Of a DNA stretch of 64,000 nt, positions 1 to 10,590 are shown piece after piece (the first letter of the stretch is position 1; each line of letters opens with the position of its first letter). The stretch comes from Branchiostoma floridae (taxonomy: Eukaryota > Chordata > Leptocardii > Amphioxiformes > Branchiostomatidae), in contig NC_049997.1 in the NCBI RefSeq assembly GCF_000003815.2, positions 16,728,502 through 16,792,501 of the forward strand. The letters are read 5' to 3'. The notes beneath the pieces are model-generated. The model was given only the letters and a program-made list of their open reading frames with translations. It did no database searches and was not told the DNA's origin. The translations under genes were made by a program, and so were the position numbers.

Positions 1-441
1 CAAGGGTAGATTAGCTGATTTGGTGTTTGAAATTTCCTCAGCGTAACTTGAGATAACGTTACATATTTGAGAGAGAATCCTCGCTCAGTTGGGCTTTGGG
101 GCTACATTCAACCCTTATTTGCATACTTACTTATTGGTAAGCTATGGGATGTTCATATTTGTAACATTTAAGTTAAAGTTGTGAAAGTGTCATCTACATA
201 ATTACTGTAGAAATGTTACAATTGTACCGAAGAATTACGTCCTAATTTTGGGCTTATGCCCTGCTGTTCAGGACCTAAATTGATGAGATGCTCTAAAAGA
301 ACATATTTCAACATTTGTCATTTCATTTGATCAATTAAAGTTCCATTAAATACTTTCTATCTTACTTAATGAGTTAAGGTATATGCAAATCTATATGTAT
401 CTATCCTTCACTATTCGAGGATGAATAGTTTGTTACTTAAG
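1..441. other. No gene seen
   Basis: AT-rich sequence with no convincing exon on either strand. I looked here on the minus strand for exon 2 of the dioxygenase-like gene that begins at 994 and found no matching frame, so that exon probably lies beyond the window. Confidence 0.5.
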
Positions 442-730
442 CTAAGGGCTCACCCCACTGTGCATGTACGTACGTACGTGCGAATACGTGCTGTCTACGT
501 GCCAAAACGTGGGCAATCTTTTGGGATCCGTAAGTGGTAAGCTTCAGCACGAACCCGTAGGGAATCCGAATGAATTTTGGAGCACGCAGACACGCCGTAG
601 AACTTTACGTACAGGTAAGACTTTGTGTGCCAGTACGGGCGACGCGCCTACCCTGTACAGCCTAAACGTTTTCAGAAACACGTGGCGGACGTGGCCTCCC
701 CAAAAAACGCTCGGCGGGTTAAGCCCTTAG
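442..730. mobile_element. Candidate MITE with CTAAGGGCT termini
   Basis: The block starts CTAAGGGCTCACCCC and ends with the near inverse complement (GGGTTAAGCCCTTAG), giving imperfect terminal inverted repeats about 290 bp apart. The interior is GC-richer than its flanks and full of ACGT and ACGTG words. No clear target-site duplication was found, so the class is unknown. The 88-codon open frame inside is taken to be chance. Confidence 0.45.
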
Positions 731-781
731 ATGTAATAATGGATTCAATATAATTCAAAATAGATAAAAAAGTAAACAGAC

Positions 782-994
782 TAGAGCTGATGGTATCCCG
801 TGGTTACGCAGGTAAACAAACCCCACAGTGGAGAAGGCCTGGATCAGCTGTGTAGCCAGCGGCTGCAGCTCGTCCTCATCCACAGCACCTTTCAGTAGAC
901 TGTAGGAGGAGAAGTCCAGGATGGGGATGTGGCCGTCCGTTCCTGGGGCCGCCTCCCAGTGGATGGGCCCATGTTCATGGGTGCCTTGATCCAT
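782..994 (-). CDS. First coding exon of a 2OG-Fe(II) dioxygenase-like protein (partial)
   Basis: The minus strand from ATG at 994 gives about 71 residues resembling the N-terminal region (DIOX_N-type) of isopenicillin-N-synthase-like 2-oxoglutarate/Fe(II) dioxygenases. It has an HIPILDFSSY start, a charged helix with DEDELQPLATQLIQAF, and the block VGFVYLRNHGIP, which closely matches the family's GFxYLxNHGI signature. Family members oxidise small molecules with 2OG and Fe(II), usually in the cytosol. The catalytic HxD...H residues lie far downstream in such proteins and are not in this exon. The frame soon runs into AT-rich sequence. A GT at 781-780 would end the exon in phase 0 after residue 71, but the donor is weak and the boundary is uncertain. 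The remaining exons must lie at or beyond the left edge. The substrate cannot be inferred. Confidence 0.7.
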
Positions 995-1048
995 CCTAGA
1001 AAAGTAGAGCCACGATGCTCTAAGTCAGGTTTCAACTATGAATGAATG

Positions 1049-1993
1049 AACTAGAGTTCGGCGACCTCATACCTCCATGAATATTTAGAGCTTTTGTAAA
1101 TTTCATGCAATTTACTGACACATTAACATAATCTATGCATGGTGTTGTTCATCATTGACTAACGTACACATGTCACAATAATAAAATTCCCATCATTAAC
1201 TATAGAGCGGTTTAGCACTTTTTACATAAATTATGCTCATCACCATATTTGGTATCTGCTTATTTTCCACATCAAATTAACATGTGTTACATTTATTGAA
1301 GTCCAGTTATTGAAAACAATGGAATCTTACAATTTCCTCATTAACTATGCAAATTAAGTCCTCATTTGCATAACATGCATATCATTATGAACATCTTTGC
1401 CCAAGGTACCTGCATGCCTAATATGATGCAAATCCCTCAATCATTTCTGCAGTTATCCTCTTTGGAATGTCTTGACAAAAACGCCCCTGCAGTTCCAAAT
1501 ATAATTGTTAGGGGGCTGAAACCTATCCCACTTTGTCATAACACTGAAAGCTATCTACCACCTAAATGTAAAGACCATAGCATGTCTGGAACAAGAGATA
1601 CATTGAAAAAACTAATATGATAGAATATTCTCATTAATTATGTAGATTTACTCCTATTTTGTATAATCGTATTTCATCTTGTACAACATTGTCTAAAGTA
1701 CCTACATACCAAAAATCGTGAAAATCCTTTGTTTCCTTCTTGAGTTATCCTCTTCAGAAGTTTTTGACAAAAATACCCCTGCTATCCCAAAACTAGCCGC
1801 TAGGCGGCCCAAACTTATGTCACTTCTTTCTAAGCACAAGAGCTATCTAACACGCAAAAATCGTGACCATAGCATGTTCAGAACACCGAGATAGCAAAAC
1901 CGGAAGTTGCGCTGCAGTACCAAGGGGAGTCGCTAGGGGGCCTCAAATCTAATCATTTCCAGCTTTCATCAAACACTACCAAGACACCAAGTA
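1049..1993 (-). mobile_element. GGCCCCCTAGCGGC-family element, copy interrupted by gap
   Basis: This copy begins with AACTAGAGTTCGGCGACC and is the inverted counterpart of 5500-6459: both carry the same blocks in mirror order at high similarity. It includes paired CTGCAG/TTCCGG segments, the CTAGCGGC motif and AT-rich blocks with TTTGCATAA. It runs into the 100-N gap, so its inner end is missing. The minus sign marks orientation relative to the complete copy at 5371-6459. No protein is encoded. Confidence 0.75.
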
Positions 1994-2093
1994 NNNNNNN
2001 NNNNNNNNNNNNNNNNNNNNNNNNNNNNNNNNNNNNNNNNNNNNNNNNNNNNNNNNNNNNNNNNNNNNNNNNNNNNNNNNNNNNNNNNNNNNN
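1994..2093. other. Assembly gap (100 N)
   Basis: Exactly 100 N, a conventional scaffold placeholder. True length is unknown. It falls inside a dispersed repeat arm. Confidence 0.98.
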
Positions 2094-2340
2094 TTGCGGA
2101 AGTCAAGTTGTGATGGACACGAGGCGTTGGCGGAGTAGCGACCTTGGGGAGCGGAACAAAGCTAACAGGACTGGACTCCAGGCTACTACGTAGGCGGATA
2201 TATGAGTTGAACATGAGAGCAGTATATGGGGAAATATCGTTCTGTGTACCGGTAAGAGAGAAGGTAGCAAGGCTCTTACATGTATGTGCAGTGGTAGCCC
2301 AGTCAATGCTGATTATTAAATTGTACTTGTGAAAAAGTCG

Positions 2341-2632
2341 ATTGAATGTGTGTGTGTGTGGGGGGGGGGGATAGTTGACCAGCATAACTCTACAAACCAA
2401 TATCCGGACGTCGAGTTGAGTGTGTGTGTGTGTGTGTGTAGTTGACCAGCATAACTCTACAAACCTATTTCCGGACGTCGAGTTGTGTGCGTGTGCGTGT
2501 GCGTGTGTGTGTGTGTGTGTAGTTGACAAGCATAACTCTACAAACCTATTTCCGGACGTCGAGTTGAGTGTGTGTGTGTGTGTGTGTAGTTGACCAGCAT
2601 AACTCTACAAACCTATTTCTGGACGTCGAGTT

Positions 2633-2672
<40 letters not shown>

Positions 2673-2715
2673 TTGACCAGCATAACTCTACAAACCTATT
2701 TCTGGACGTAGAGTT

Positions 2716-2755
<40 letters not shown>

Positions 2756-2798
2756 TTGACCAGCATAACTCTACAAACCTATTTCTGGACGTCGAGTT

Positions 2799-2834
<36 letters not shown>

Positions 2835-2955
2835 TTGACCAGCATAACTCTACAAACCTATTTCTGGACGTCGAGTTGAGTGTGTGTGCATGTGTGTGTG
2901 TGTGTAGTTGACCAGCATAACTCTACAAACCTTTTTCCGGACGTCGAGTTGAAGA
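2341..2955. repeat. Compound minisatellite: constant ~50-bp block plus variable (GT)n
   Basis: Eight copies of a block reading roughly TAGTTGACCAGCATAACTC, then TACAAACCTATTTCCGGACG and TCGAGTTGAG, separated by GT tracts of about 10 to 35 bases. The blocks differ at only a few bases (Tcc/Tct, cgt/gta) while spacer length varies freely. The CAGCATAACTC core is shared with the body of the large dispersed family (for example near 35163 and 35448), so the array probably grew from that element. Open frames across it are low-complexity. Confidence 0.9.
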
Positions 2956-3286
2956 TCACGTAGTCAACAGCTACGGGTCAAAGGCCGACTAGTCACCTGA
3001 TGGCACTGTCATTCTTTGTTCTGTTTACGCTTACGCGGTCAACCACCTTATGTCAAAACACGCCCATTTTCCACTGTAGTAGCTAGGTAGCTTACAATTA
3101 CAATATTACAATTAGACAGTATTCTTTTAATGTGGTTCATAACAGAAAATCGTTGGTAGGTATAACCTATTTGGTAGGCCGGTCAGTTTTAACTTTAATT
3201 TACCAATTCCAAATACTTACGGATTTGGCAGTTAAATGAGGTCAAGTATGTATAGAGTCTACTGTGGTCTGTTCTCAAAAGACATT
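2956..3286. other. No gene seen
   Basis: AT-rich sequence without recognisable genes or strong repeats. Confidence 0.5.
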
Positions 3287-3290
3287 TTAA

Positions 3291-3642
3291 GGCCAATTAT
3301 GTAGCATTTCGGCCCGAAAATTACAAACATTCTCCAAAAAAATGTACAACATTTTATTCAGCATATTTTCATCATTATTTTGTATTTCTGGTGTTTGAAA
3401 ACTGTACAAAAACAAGCTCTGCGAAGTTTTCTGAAACCATTTCAAATTAGACCGTCCTGTTATAGAAATAACTTTTTGTACACTAGTTTGAAAGATCACA
3501 GTTCTTAAACATACTTGCATGGTACAGTAAAGTTGTAACCAACCTACATAAGTATCAATATGAAATTACATAATCAATCTTTTTGTAAATCTATATAATT
3601 TGCAAGAAAACATGTATTGTCTTAGTGATACATAGTGTGCCT
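3291..3642. mobile_element. TTAA-flanked MITE, copy 1
   Basis: Flanked by TTAA at 3287-3290 and 3643-3646. The ends are imperfect inverted repeats (GGCCAATTATGTA on the left; AGGCACACTATGTA as the complement of the right). About 150 bp of the interior, with AGCATATTT, CTGGTGTTT and TTTCTGAAACCAT, is shared with 13804-14161. TTAA duplications occur with piggyBac and Kolobok elements; the superfamily here is not settled. Confidence 0.6.
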
Positions 3643-4183
3643 TTAATTAGCGCCATTTATTGTGTTCCTGTAGTGTAGACAGCTCTTGTATGCAAATACT
3701 AGTAAACGTTACCTGTAGTTCATTCTTAATTGGGCGATTATGCAACCGTTTTTTTTTGTCTCCGTTGTATCCGGTAGTTGTTTTCTGCACTTATTATCTA
3801 AACTGCCAGGGGTCGTTGTAGAATGGTACATAAGACTAAAGTACTGCTGTTCTGACATCACTTTTTATCCGGCGGTCATATAATGCATTCAAAAACATCC
3901 ACTCGGATTAACAAATCTTTCTCCTAACTTGATAATATAATATAAATGTAAGATGCATACCAATCTACTTCTAGTTTATTTTTCTACGCAATGCTCAAGA
4001 TGTACTGTTATGCCAAACTTCCCGAATTGTATTTGCATAACAGTTTTTGGCTACAAAATATGATCTGGACTTATCAATATAAAAAGCTAAACAAATTATA
4101 AGCAAACGTTGCACTGGGTTACAGCTTCAAATGCTTTTGTTTTATTTCAAAGATGAAAATTTTCTAGTGTCGTCTTACTTAAC

Positions 4184-4402
4184 GCTAGTTTACCTTTATC
4201 CGTTGGGTAACCTTTTTCCCGTCACTTTTGAAAACAGGGTATTTGGGGATATCTCGTAGACGGGCGTTGGTATCAAATTTCAATAGTTTCAGTATATTGC
4301 TGTTTAAAAATATCATCCGTCGGCTTGATGTGCCTACTAGATAACCTGTACATGTTCTAAGAAACAACGAATATAGGTTACCCCGCAGAAAACGGTGAAC
4401 TA
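4184..4402. mobile_element. MITE of the CTAGTTCACCTTTATCCG family, copy 1
   Basis: Left end CTAGTTTACCTTTATCCG and right end complementary to CTAGTTCACCGTTTTC bound a short AT-rich core. Related copies lie at 18897-19071 and 47388-47615. Non-coding; superfamily unknown. Confidence 0.65.
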
Positions 4403-5370
4403 AATATATATATCAGGTCCTGTATATGCACAGCATCAAGGTAAGGAATTTGCACATATTTCTCTTACCACTTAAGTTAAGGACTACAGTATAACAGTAA
4501 ACACATGTTGTTTCACTAATGGAGGTTACTGATAAACATAAACATGAATATTAACCTTGTTTGTACCATGAACCTGCCAATCAACGATTCAGCAACTCTT
4601 GACTATGATGTTAGGCAGAAGCGTACTGCAACGCCACCTTGCGATGCATGGCATAACTGCAAAACTGAGAAACTACAATCTAAAAGTAGCTTTGACTCTC
4701 ATGTCCCTTTGTCTGCCTTCTTGATCAATCCAAAATGAACGAAAGCATGAAAACAAAAAATACCCAAATATCATGAAGTTTAAAGTTATGTCTTTTATGT
4801 CTTGTTATGATTTGAACAAACCAAAGAAGAACTTATCTCTTTTATGATTTGAACAGACCAAAGAGGAAGCAATCATAAAATTAAACGCTGTATTTTTGTG
4901 TCAAAAATATATCCAGGCTTGCACGTAGAGAGAATCGAATTATAGTTCCAAAGTATAATCACCCCCCTCCCACCCTGTCTAGCACCAAAAATAGCATCTG
5001 AAAACTTCAAACTTGACATAGTAACGGAGGTAAGTCATTAGTCTTGGTGAGCATTACGCCATGACAGTCATCGTATCCTTTCAAAAGCCAGTTGCCTTTC
5101 CTAAGTGGTTTGAGTTTACTTTGGCCGTTGATCGGTGAATGAATGCGAGAATTATATTACACACACACTCTGCGTAAGTGTGTGTGTAAGTGTGCGTGAG
5201 TGTGTGTGTTCAGTATAATGTGTTTGTTCAAAAATTCCAAACAATAGCAAGACCACATGTCAGTACCGACAGGGTGTCGAATGTTTGCCAAACAGGAACA
5301 AATCACGGTAGTTTCTATAGTGGATATTGCGCGCAAGCTCAAGCTACTGATTCATGGGCAATTAGTTACC
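4403..5370. other. No gene seen; short GT-rich tract
   Basis: AT-rich sequence with a degenerate GT-rich tract at about 5158-5211. No exon could be supported. Confidence 0.5.
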
Positions 5371-6459
5371 TCCATGAAATGTCATGGAGGTTATATTTTA
5401 CCCTGCGGGTTATATTTTACCCTGCGTTTGTGTGTGTGTGTGTCTGTGTGTGTGTGTGTAAACAAGATAACTCAAGAACGGTTGGGTGGATTGGTTTCAT
5501 ACTTGGTGTGTTGGTAGTGTGTGATGAAAGCTGGAAATGATTAGATTTTTGGCCCCCTAGCGACTCCCCTTGGTACTGCAGCGCAACTTCTGGTTTTGCT
5601 ATCTCGGTGTTCTGAACATGCTATGGTCACGATTTTTGCGTGTTAGACAGCTCTTGTGCTCAGGAAGAAGTGACATAAGTTTGGGCCCCCTAGCGGCTAG
5701 TTCTGGGATAGCAGGGGCATTTCTGTCAAAAACTTCTGAAGAGGATAACTCAAGAAGGGGACAACGGATTTTCATGATTTTTGGTATATAGGTACCTTAG
5801 ACAATGTTGTACAGGATGAAATACAGATTATGCAAAATAGGAGTAACTTAACATAATTAATGAGGATATTCTATCCTATCAGTTTTTTCAATGTATCTCT
5901 TGTTCCAGATATGCTATGGTCTTGACATTTTGGTGGTAGATAGCTTTCAGTGTCATGACAAAGTGGGGCAAGTTTCAGTCCCCTAACATTCAATTTTGGA
6001 ACTGCAGGGGCATTTTTGTCAAGACATTCCAAAGAGGATAACTGCAGAAAGGATTGACGGATTGGCATCATATTAGGCATGCGGGTACCTTAGGCAAAGA
6101 TGTTCATAATAATATACATGTTATGCAAATGAGAGCTTAATTTGCATAATTAATGAGGAAATTGTATAATTCAATTGTTTTTAATAACTGGACTTCAATA
6201 AATGTAACACATGTTAATTATGATGGGTGGAATATAAGCAGATACCAAATATGGTAATGAGAAACTTATTTGCATAATTTATGAAAAAAATTCAAAACTG
6301 CTTTATGATTGATGATGGGAATTTTATAATTGTGACATGTGTACGTTAGTCAATGATGAACAACACCATGCATAAATTATGTTAATGTGTTGGTCAATTG
6401 CATGAAATTTACGAAAGCTCTAAATTTTCATGGAGGTATGAGGTCGCCGAACTCTAGTT
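5371..6459 (+). mobile_element. GGCCCCCTAGCGGC-family element, most complete copy
   Basis: It starts with a hairpin palindrome (ACCTCCATGAAATGTCATGG plus AGGT), followed by two ATATTTTACCCTGCG units, a (GT)n tract at 5427-5458 and AACAAGATAACTCAAGAACG. The body has GGCCCCCTAGCGAC, CTGCAGCGCAACTTCTGG and CATGCTATGGTCACG, followed by AT-rich blocks with ATTTGCATAATTAATGAGG. It ends in GGTCGCCGAACTCTAGTT. The outer end also contains a CATGGAGGT motif, so the termini are weakly inverted. The 1049-1993 arm is its mirror copy. No transposase is present, so it is non-autonomous if mobile. Confidence 0.7.
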
Positions 6460-6540
6460 ATGCATGTAATTTGCATTTTAGTTTACCTTCGCCAGGAAGG
6501 TTTTGGTTTCGGTGCCGTTCTGCGTTCTGAGAACCGATAC

Positions 6541-6700
6541 AATGGCCAAGTGGGTAGAGTGTTGGCCTTATATTTGGTAGGTCATGAGCTCAATCCCGGC
6601 CGAGTTAAACCAACGTCACATAATGCTTTCTCTGCTTAGCACTCAGCATTTGGCAAAGAGTATGGAAGTTGAAGTTGAACCTATACCTACACACACAACC
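6541..6700 (+). mobile_element. tRNA-derived SINE (partial)
   Basis: The head contains an A-box-like TGGCCAAGTGGG and, about 45 bases later, a B-box-like GAGCTCAATCCC, the layout of an internal RNA polymerase III promoter. A body follows with CTTAGCACTCAGCATTTGG, a word typical of invertebrate tRNA-SINE bodies as I recall them. The 3' end merges into the next repeat and was not defined. Confidence 0.55.
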
Positions 6701-6726
6701 TACTTCAGCTTGTACAGAAACGGAGA

Positions 6727-7150
6727 TGGGCGCCGTCCTAGACTCCGTTGTAGTCTTCGAACGGGGCTGGTTTTTATGCGGGGGGGGGGGGGGGGGNNNN
6801 NNNNNNNNNNNNNNNNNNNNNNNNNNNNNNNNNNNNNNNNNNNNNNNNNNNNNNNNNNNNNNNNNNNNNNNNNNNNNNNNNNNNNNNNNNNNNNNNCAAG
6901 AGTATCGGTCAGGCTGCGGGTGAGCACGAAAAACATATTCTCTTAAGGCGCGGGGGCCTCGCGCTTTTCCTGGCCCAAAATGGCTATCACGGCAAACGAC
7001 CTTCCATAACGTACTCCCTTCCTCGGTAAACTCCCTTCCCCAGCACAAGAGAACCCAGCCACCGTTGTAAAGTGGGAACCCCCCCCCCCCCCCAAAAAAA
7101 ACCCGTTCCAAGACTGCAAGACTGCAACGGAGTCTAGCGCCGTCCTATGC
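6727..7150. mobile_element. Inverted-repeat element spanning an assembly gap
   Basis: Left arm CTAGACTCCGTTGTAGTC, then TTCGAACGGGG, GGTTTTTATG and a run of G. The right arm is the inverse: a C run, A8, CCCGTTCCAAGACTGC and AACGGAGTCTAG. The G and C homopolymers flank the gap and plausibly caused it. GC content is above the surroundings. No ORF is convincing; those reported across the gap read through N. Confidence 0.6.
6797..6896. other. Assembly gap (100 N)
   Basis: Exactly 100 N directly after a run of 16 or more G. Confidence 0.98.
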
Positions 7151-7199
7151 ACCATCTGGTGCGGAAGGGATTTTATTATTTGTGTCTGACTTAACAACA

Positions 7200-7330
7200 T
7201 ATAACTTGAGAAGCTGTAGATGGATTACTACGATTCTTGGTAGGTGAGTGAAATCATGGGCCACCCTAGCGGGTTTCTAAATTACTGCAGTGGAACTTCG
7301 GGTTTTGACATCTTTTTGAATACAGTTCTT
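7200..7330 (+). repeat. GGCCCCCTAGCGGC-family fragment
   Basis: Contains ATAACTTGAGAAGCTGTAG, GATTCTTGGTAGGTG, GGGCCACCCTAGCGGG, TACTGCAGTGGAACTTCG and GGTTTTGACATC in the same order as the body of the 5371-6459 element. Confidence 0.6.
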
Positions 7331-7971
7331 GGTATACGTAGCATTTTTTAAGGAATACGTCGCATTTTCATTTGTATATTTTGTAATACTTAGGTAAACT
7401 TTACAATTACTATAAAGGTTTTTAAGTGTAGCTATGTTTGACCATAAGATGCGAAGCATATGTCCTGAAATAATGCTTATTCTAGTGCATGCATTAGCAT
7501 AGTCTGTGTAACACAAACTCCGCTGTCCAGGGATGTTTGGCGGGCTGCTATAAGCGAGGTTTAATCGGGCTAGCATTAGCAATGTATCCAGTACAATTAC
7601 GCCGTATTTGGTAAAATTGTTTAGTAATTATCAACTAATGAAATGGTATAATAGTCAGGAAATTGGTACAATTAGCACACCTAGGGACCTATGAATTTGA
7701 AGTACCGATAAGTAAGCATAAATCATATCATGATGTAGGAATTATTGTGTTGACGTAGTAACAAGATGTTATTTCCCGGAAGGATTTTGAATGACTCACT
7801 CTATCTATCTAAATATAACCAAAGCTTCTACCTGCGTCATAGAATAACTTCCTGTCCTCGTGGGCTTTTCAAAATATTGCGCACTAACTCTCTTTTCCTG
7901 CTTTGTGGTTTGGTACTATACTGTATCTAACTGTATCGACTGTAAAAGCTTCAAACTGTGTTTAAAACACC
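7331..7971. other. No gene seen
   Basis: AT-rich. An open minus-strand frame near 7277-7582 has no recognisable motif and is treated as chance. Confidence 0.45.
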
Positions 7972-8300
7972 ACAAACAAAGACAACGAGTACATTTTGAA
8001 TTGTATAGACAGTCCACAATGTTACTTTTGCCATGTAGAAGAAACCTACCAACGTTAAACGAAATGAGATAAACATTTCTTTTGGGATTGTCCTCATTTA
8101 GTTTCCTTTTGGGATGAAATTCAAAATTGGTTCCACCAGAAGACGGGGTTAATGCACTGCTTAATGCGCTTAAAAGAACATTACAGCCCCATGGTAAACT
8201 GTGTTACGTGTATTTCTAATAGACAAAAAATCAACACATCCTAAAAAACTTAAAAACTGTTCCGTGAAGTATAGCATCCCATAAATACAACATTGTAATT
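7972..8300 (+). pseudogene. L1/Tx1-like non-LTR ORF2 C-terminal remnant
   Basis: Two shifted frames join into a zinc-binding-type tail like that at the end of L1-clade ORF2 proteins. From 7975 the frame reads a CIDSPQCYFCHVEET stretch, and from 8074 another frame reads HFFWDCPHLVSFWDEIQNWF, matching the C-x2-C ... H-x-FWxCP...FW pattern. A stop and frameshift separate them near 8055, and a further shift is likely after 8170. These proteins carry endonuclease and reverse transcriptase domains that copy the element into new sites; neither is present. This is a dead 5'-truncated fragment. Confidence 0.65.
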
Positions 8301-8760
8301 TAACGTATTGTGGCATAAAATCTTTGAAATTTCTTCTTATGAATTGTTTACAACAGCCGTCGTTGAGTTATCCGACTGGCGACAGTTTATGGATTAGTTA
8401 TATTAATATTTCCCAGTTCTGTGTTTGTGTGAGTTACTTGTACTCTTGTCGTGACTAGTCATGTTCTATCATTTGAGGTGCTTCGGAAGAAAGATAACTG
8501 TTTTTACGGAGCAAAAACCAGCGCACTGCTCACTGTAACTATCTATTGTATACTCCATCGACTCTATTAGGGAACAGCTTCATGACATTTTGCCCTACCT
8601 GTCAGTTCCAATATGCTTAACCGTTTGTCAAATGTGCTCACGGTTGAGAAACGGCCTTGGTGAAATCAGTTGAAAGGCTAAGGAAAAAACATACCGACGT
8701 TAGATTCCCATTGAGCACTTTTCTTAGTAGTTGCCAAAGGTGTCCCTATTACTAGTATGT
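8301..8760. other. No gene seen
   Basis: Unique-looking AT-rich sequence; the 5' part may still be decayed LINE 3' sequence. Confidence 0.4.
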
Positions 8761-8762
8761 TA

Positions 8763-8990
8763 GGCCATGTTGATTGGATTATGTGGAAGACATCCGAGCG
8801 CGCATCAAATTTTGTCAGTATCCAAAATGAATATTTTATGGCATACTGTAAATTGTACAAAGCTGTTGTAAAATGGATAAGTATACAAAATGTATGTTGT
8901 AAGCTGACAAAAAATTCGGAAAATGGATACTATGTTAAAAAATGTCAAAGTTATCTAAAAAAATTAAAGGAGAATATGTGAATGAACTAC
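8763..8990. mobile_element. MITE fragment, GGCCATGTTGATTTGAT family
   Basis: Begins GGCCATGTTGATTGGATTAT with GACATCCGAGCGCGCATCAA after it, the same terminal sequence as the fuller copy at 24939-25318. The opposite terminus was not found. The 74-codon frame here begins within the element and is not considered a gene. Confidence 0.55.
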
Positions 8991-9639
8991 AATAAGGAAT
9001 CGGTAAACCATACCATACTGTTATTTGTTTAACCTTCTTAACCAGTTAGATGTCATTATGAAGGCAAGTTCACAATTCAAGCCAATTTTGCCTTTTATTC
9101 GCAAGATCCACGTAAGTCTCGACCTAGTTCTCGGAACTCTCTCGCGAGAACTAGGTCACTCCGTGAACAAGAAGGACTGATAGCCATCGAGAATTTGGAG
9201 GGACGTGTGTTTCCTTTTAAAGATTCTGTTAGAAGAAAAATTCCTATTAACTGTGCTCATACGTGACTAATGAACCCCTTTAACGAAGCTCGCGTCAGTT
9301 TTAGTGTTCCCGTGAGGATGTTTTGCAACATGGCCAATTACTTGTCTCCCGTACGTTTTATGTTACAATTGCATTCAAGTATTTCGTAAACGTTCGTTCG
9401 AACTTCGTTATGAAATAGAACGTCAGTAGTAGGATCTAGACTAATTTGTATAGTGACTATAACAACAACGTTTATTGTCAATCATCTTTTTTTGTTGGTG
9501 GACTTGATTAAGAACAATAGAATTAACGAAATTGCCTGGATTAAAGTACACAACATATATAGAAGTCAAAGTTTGTTAGCGAATTTTGCTATATAGGCAA
9601 TACGAATACAAAAGTTTCTATTTACTATATAAGTGTCCT
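8991..9639. other. No gene seen
   Basis: No recognisable exon. A short inverted repeat with TCTCGCGAGA at the centre of CCTAGTTCTC...GAACTAGG lies near 9121-9156. Confidence 0.4.
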
Positions 9640-9643
9640 TTAA

Positions 9644-10586
9644 CCCTCATCCGACCGTTACATTTTTACGACGAATCTGACCGTATGGGGTCATTTTTGA
9701 CCCCATTTTGTTTTGCTCATAGACATATTTTTGCTGGCTTATTTTGTCATGTCCATGTATTTACTGTTTTACTTATCTATGAAAAATATTTTGACCAGTT
9801 TTGGTGTCAGTACTTATTACTCATTATCATAATTTATTTAGAAAATGAGGAGAAACCACATTTGCTCTGAAAATCTACCATACTCAACTTGCTTAAACAA
9901 TGTTTTGTTTTATCAATTTCTAAACAATAAGTGTGAAGATGCAATAATACTGATAGCAGAATAATGTTATTTAACAAGAAAAAAATACAATATTTGTGAA
10001 AAGTAACGAATTTATTACTTAATTATGCACCATATTCCGCCATCTAAACACATACATACAATAACTCTTGTCTTTTTTTCCCGCAAAGATCTTTCTTGTA
10101 GGTTCCTTCTGCACATTCTGTCCATATATTGTTTTTAAATTGATTAGAAACATTTTCACTTTCATTAGCATAGATAATTAGTGCAAATTATCATAATTTA
10201 TGCAGAATGTCGAAAAACTGTGTTTTACACTAAAATACTAAATTTCTTTCAAAATATTCGGTGTTTACTCATCTAAGCAACTATAACTTGTTGCTGTAAT
10301 AGCAATGATGAGGAATGCCTGTTATTTTATTGAAATGTCTTGATATTTATGTAATCAATGATTCATAATTGGCTGGGGTCATTTTTGACCCCACCGAACC
10401 AGACACAAACTTTCAAGTATAGCTTATACAATAATGGGCAAAACTCGGTGAAAAATTGGTAGATGTTGTAAGACATGTATACAAACAAATTCATGGAAGG
10501 AATTTTTTCTCTGATAAAAAATGTTGCTATGGCAGATTAAAATATACGCCTGGGGTCAAAAATGACCCCATACGGTCGGATGAGGG
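9644..10586. mobile_element. piggyBac-type MITE, family 1
   Basis: Perfect TTAA flanks (9640-9643 and 10587-10590) and CCCTCATCCGACCGT termini match the piggyBac pattern of a TTAA target with CCCT-like ends. Both ends carry the palindrome GGGGTCATTTTTGACCCC, and a third copy lies near 10374-10393. The left terminus has about 25 extra bases between the outer repeat and the palindrome, with a partial duplication of GACCGTA. At 943 bp with no transposase it is non-autonomous. Open frames inside are incidental. Confidence 0.85.
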
Positions 10587-10590
10587 TTAA

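Noticed and set aside
1969-2529. 186-codon minus-strand open frame
   Set aside because: It reads through the N gap and the (GT)n minisatellite; the protein is His-Thr and Ala-His low-complexity sequence.
6584-7111. Four overlapping frames of 78-168 codons around 6.6-7.1 kb
   Set aside because: All cross the 100-N gap and G or C homopolymers inside an inverted-repeat element.
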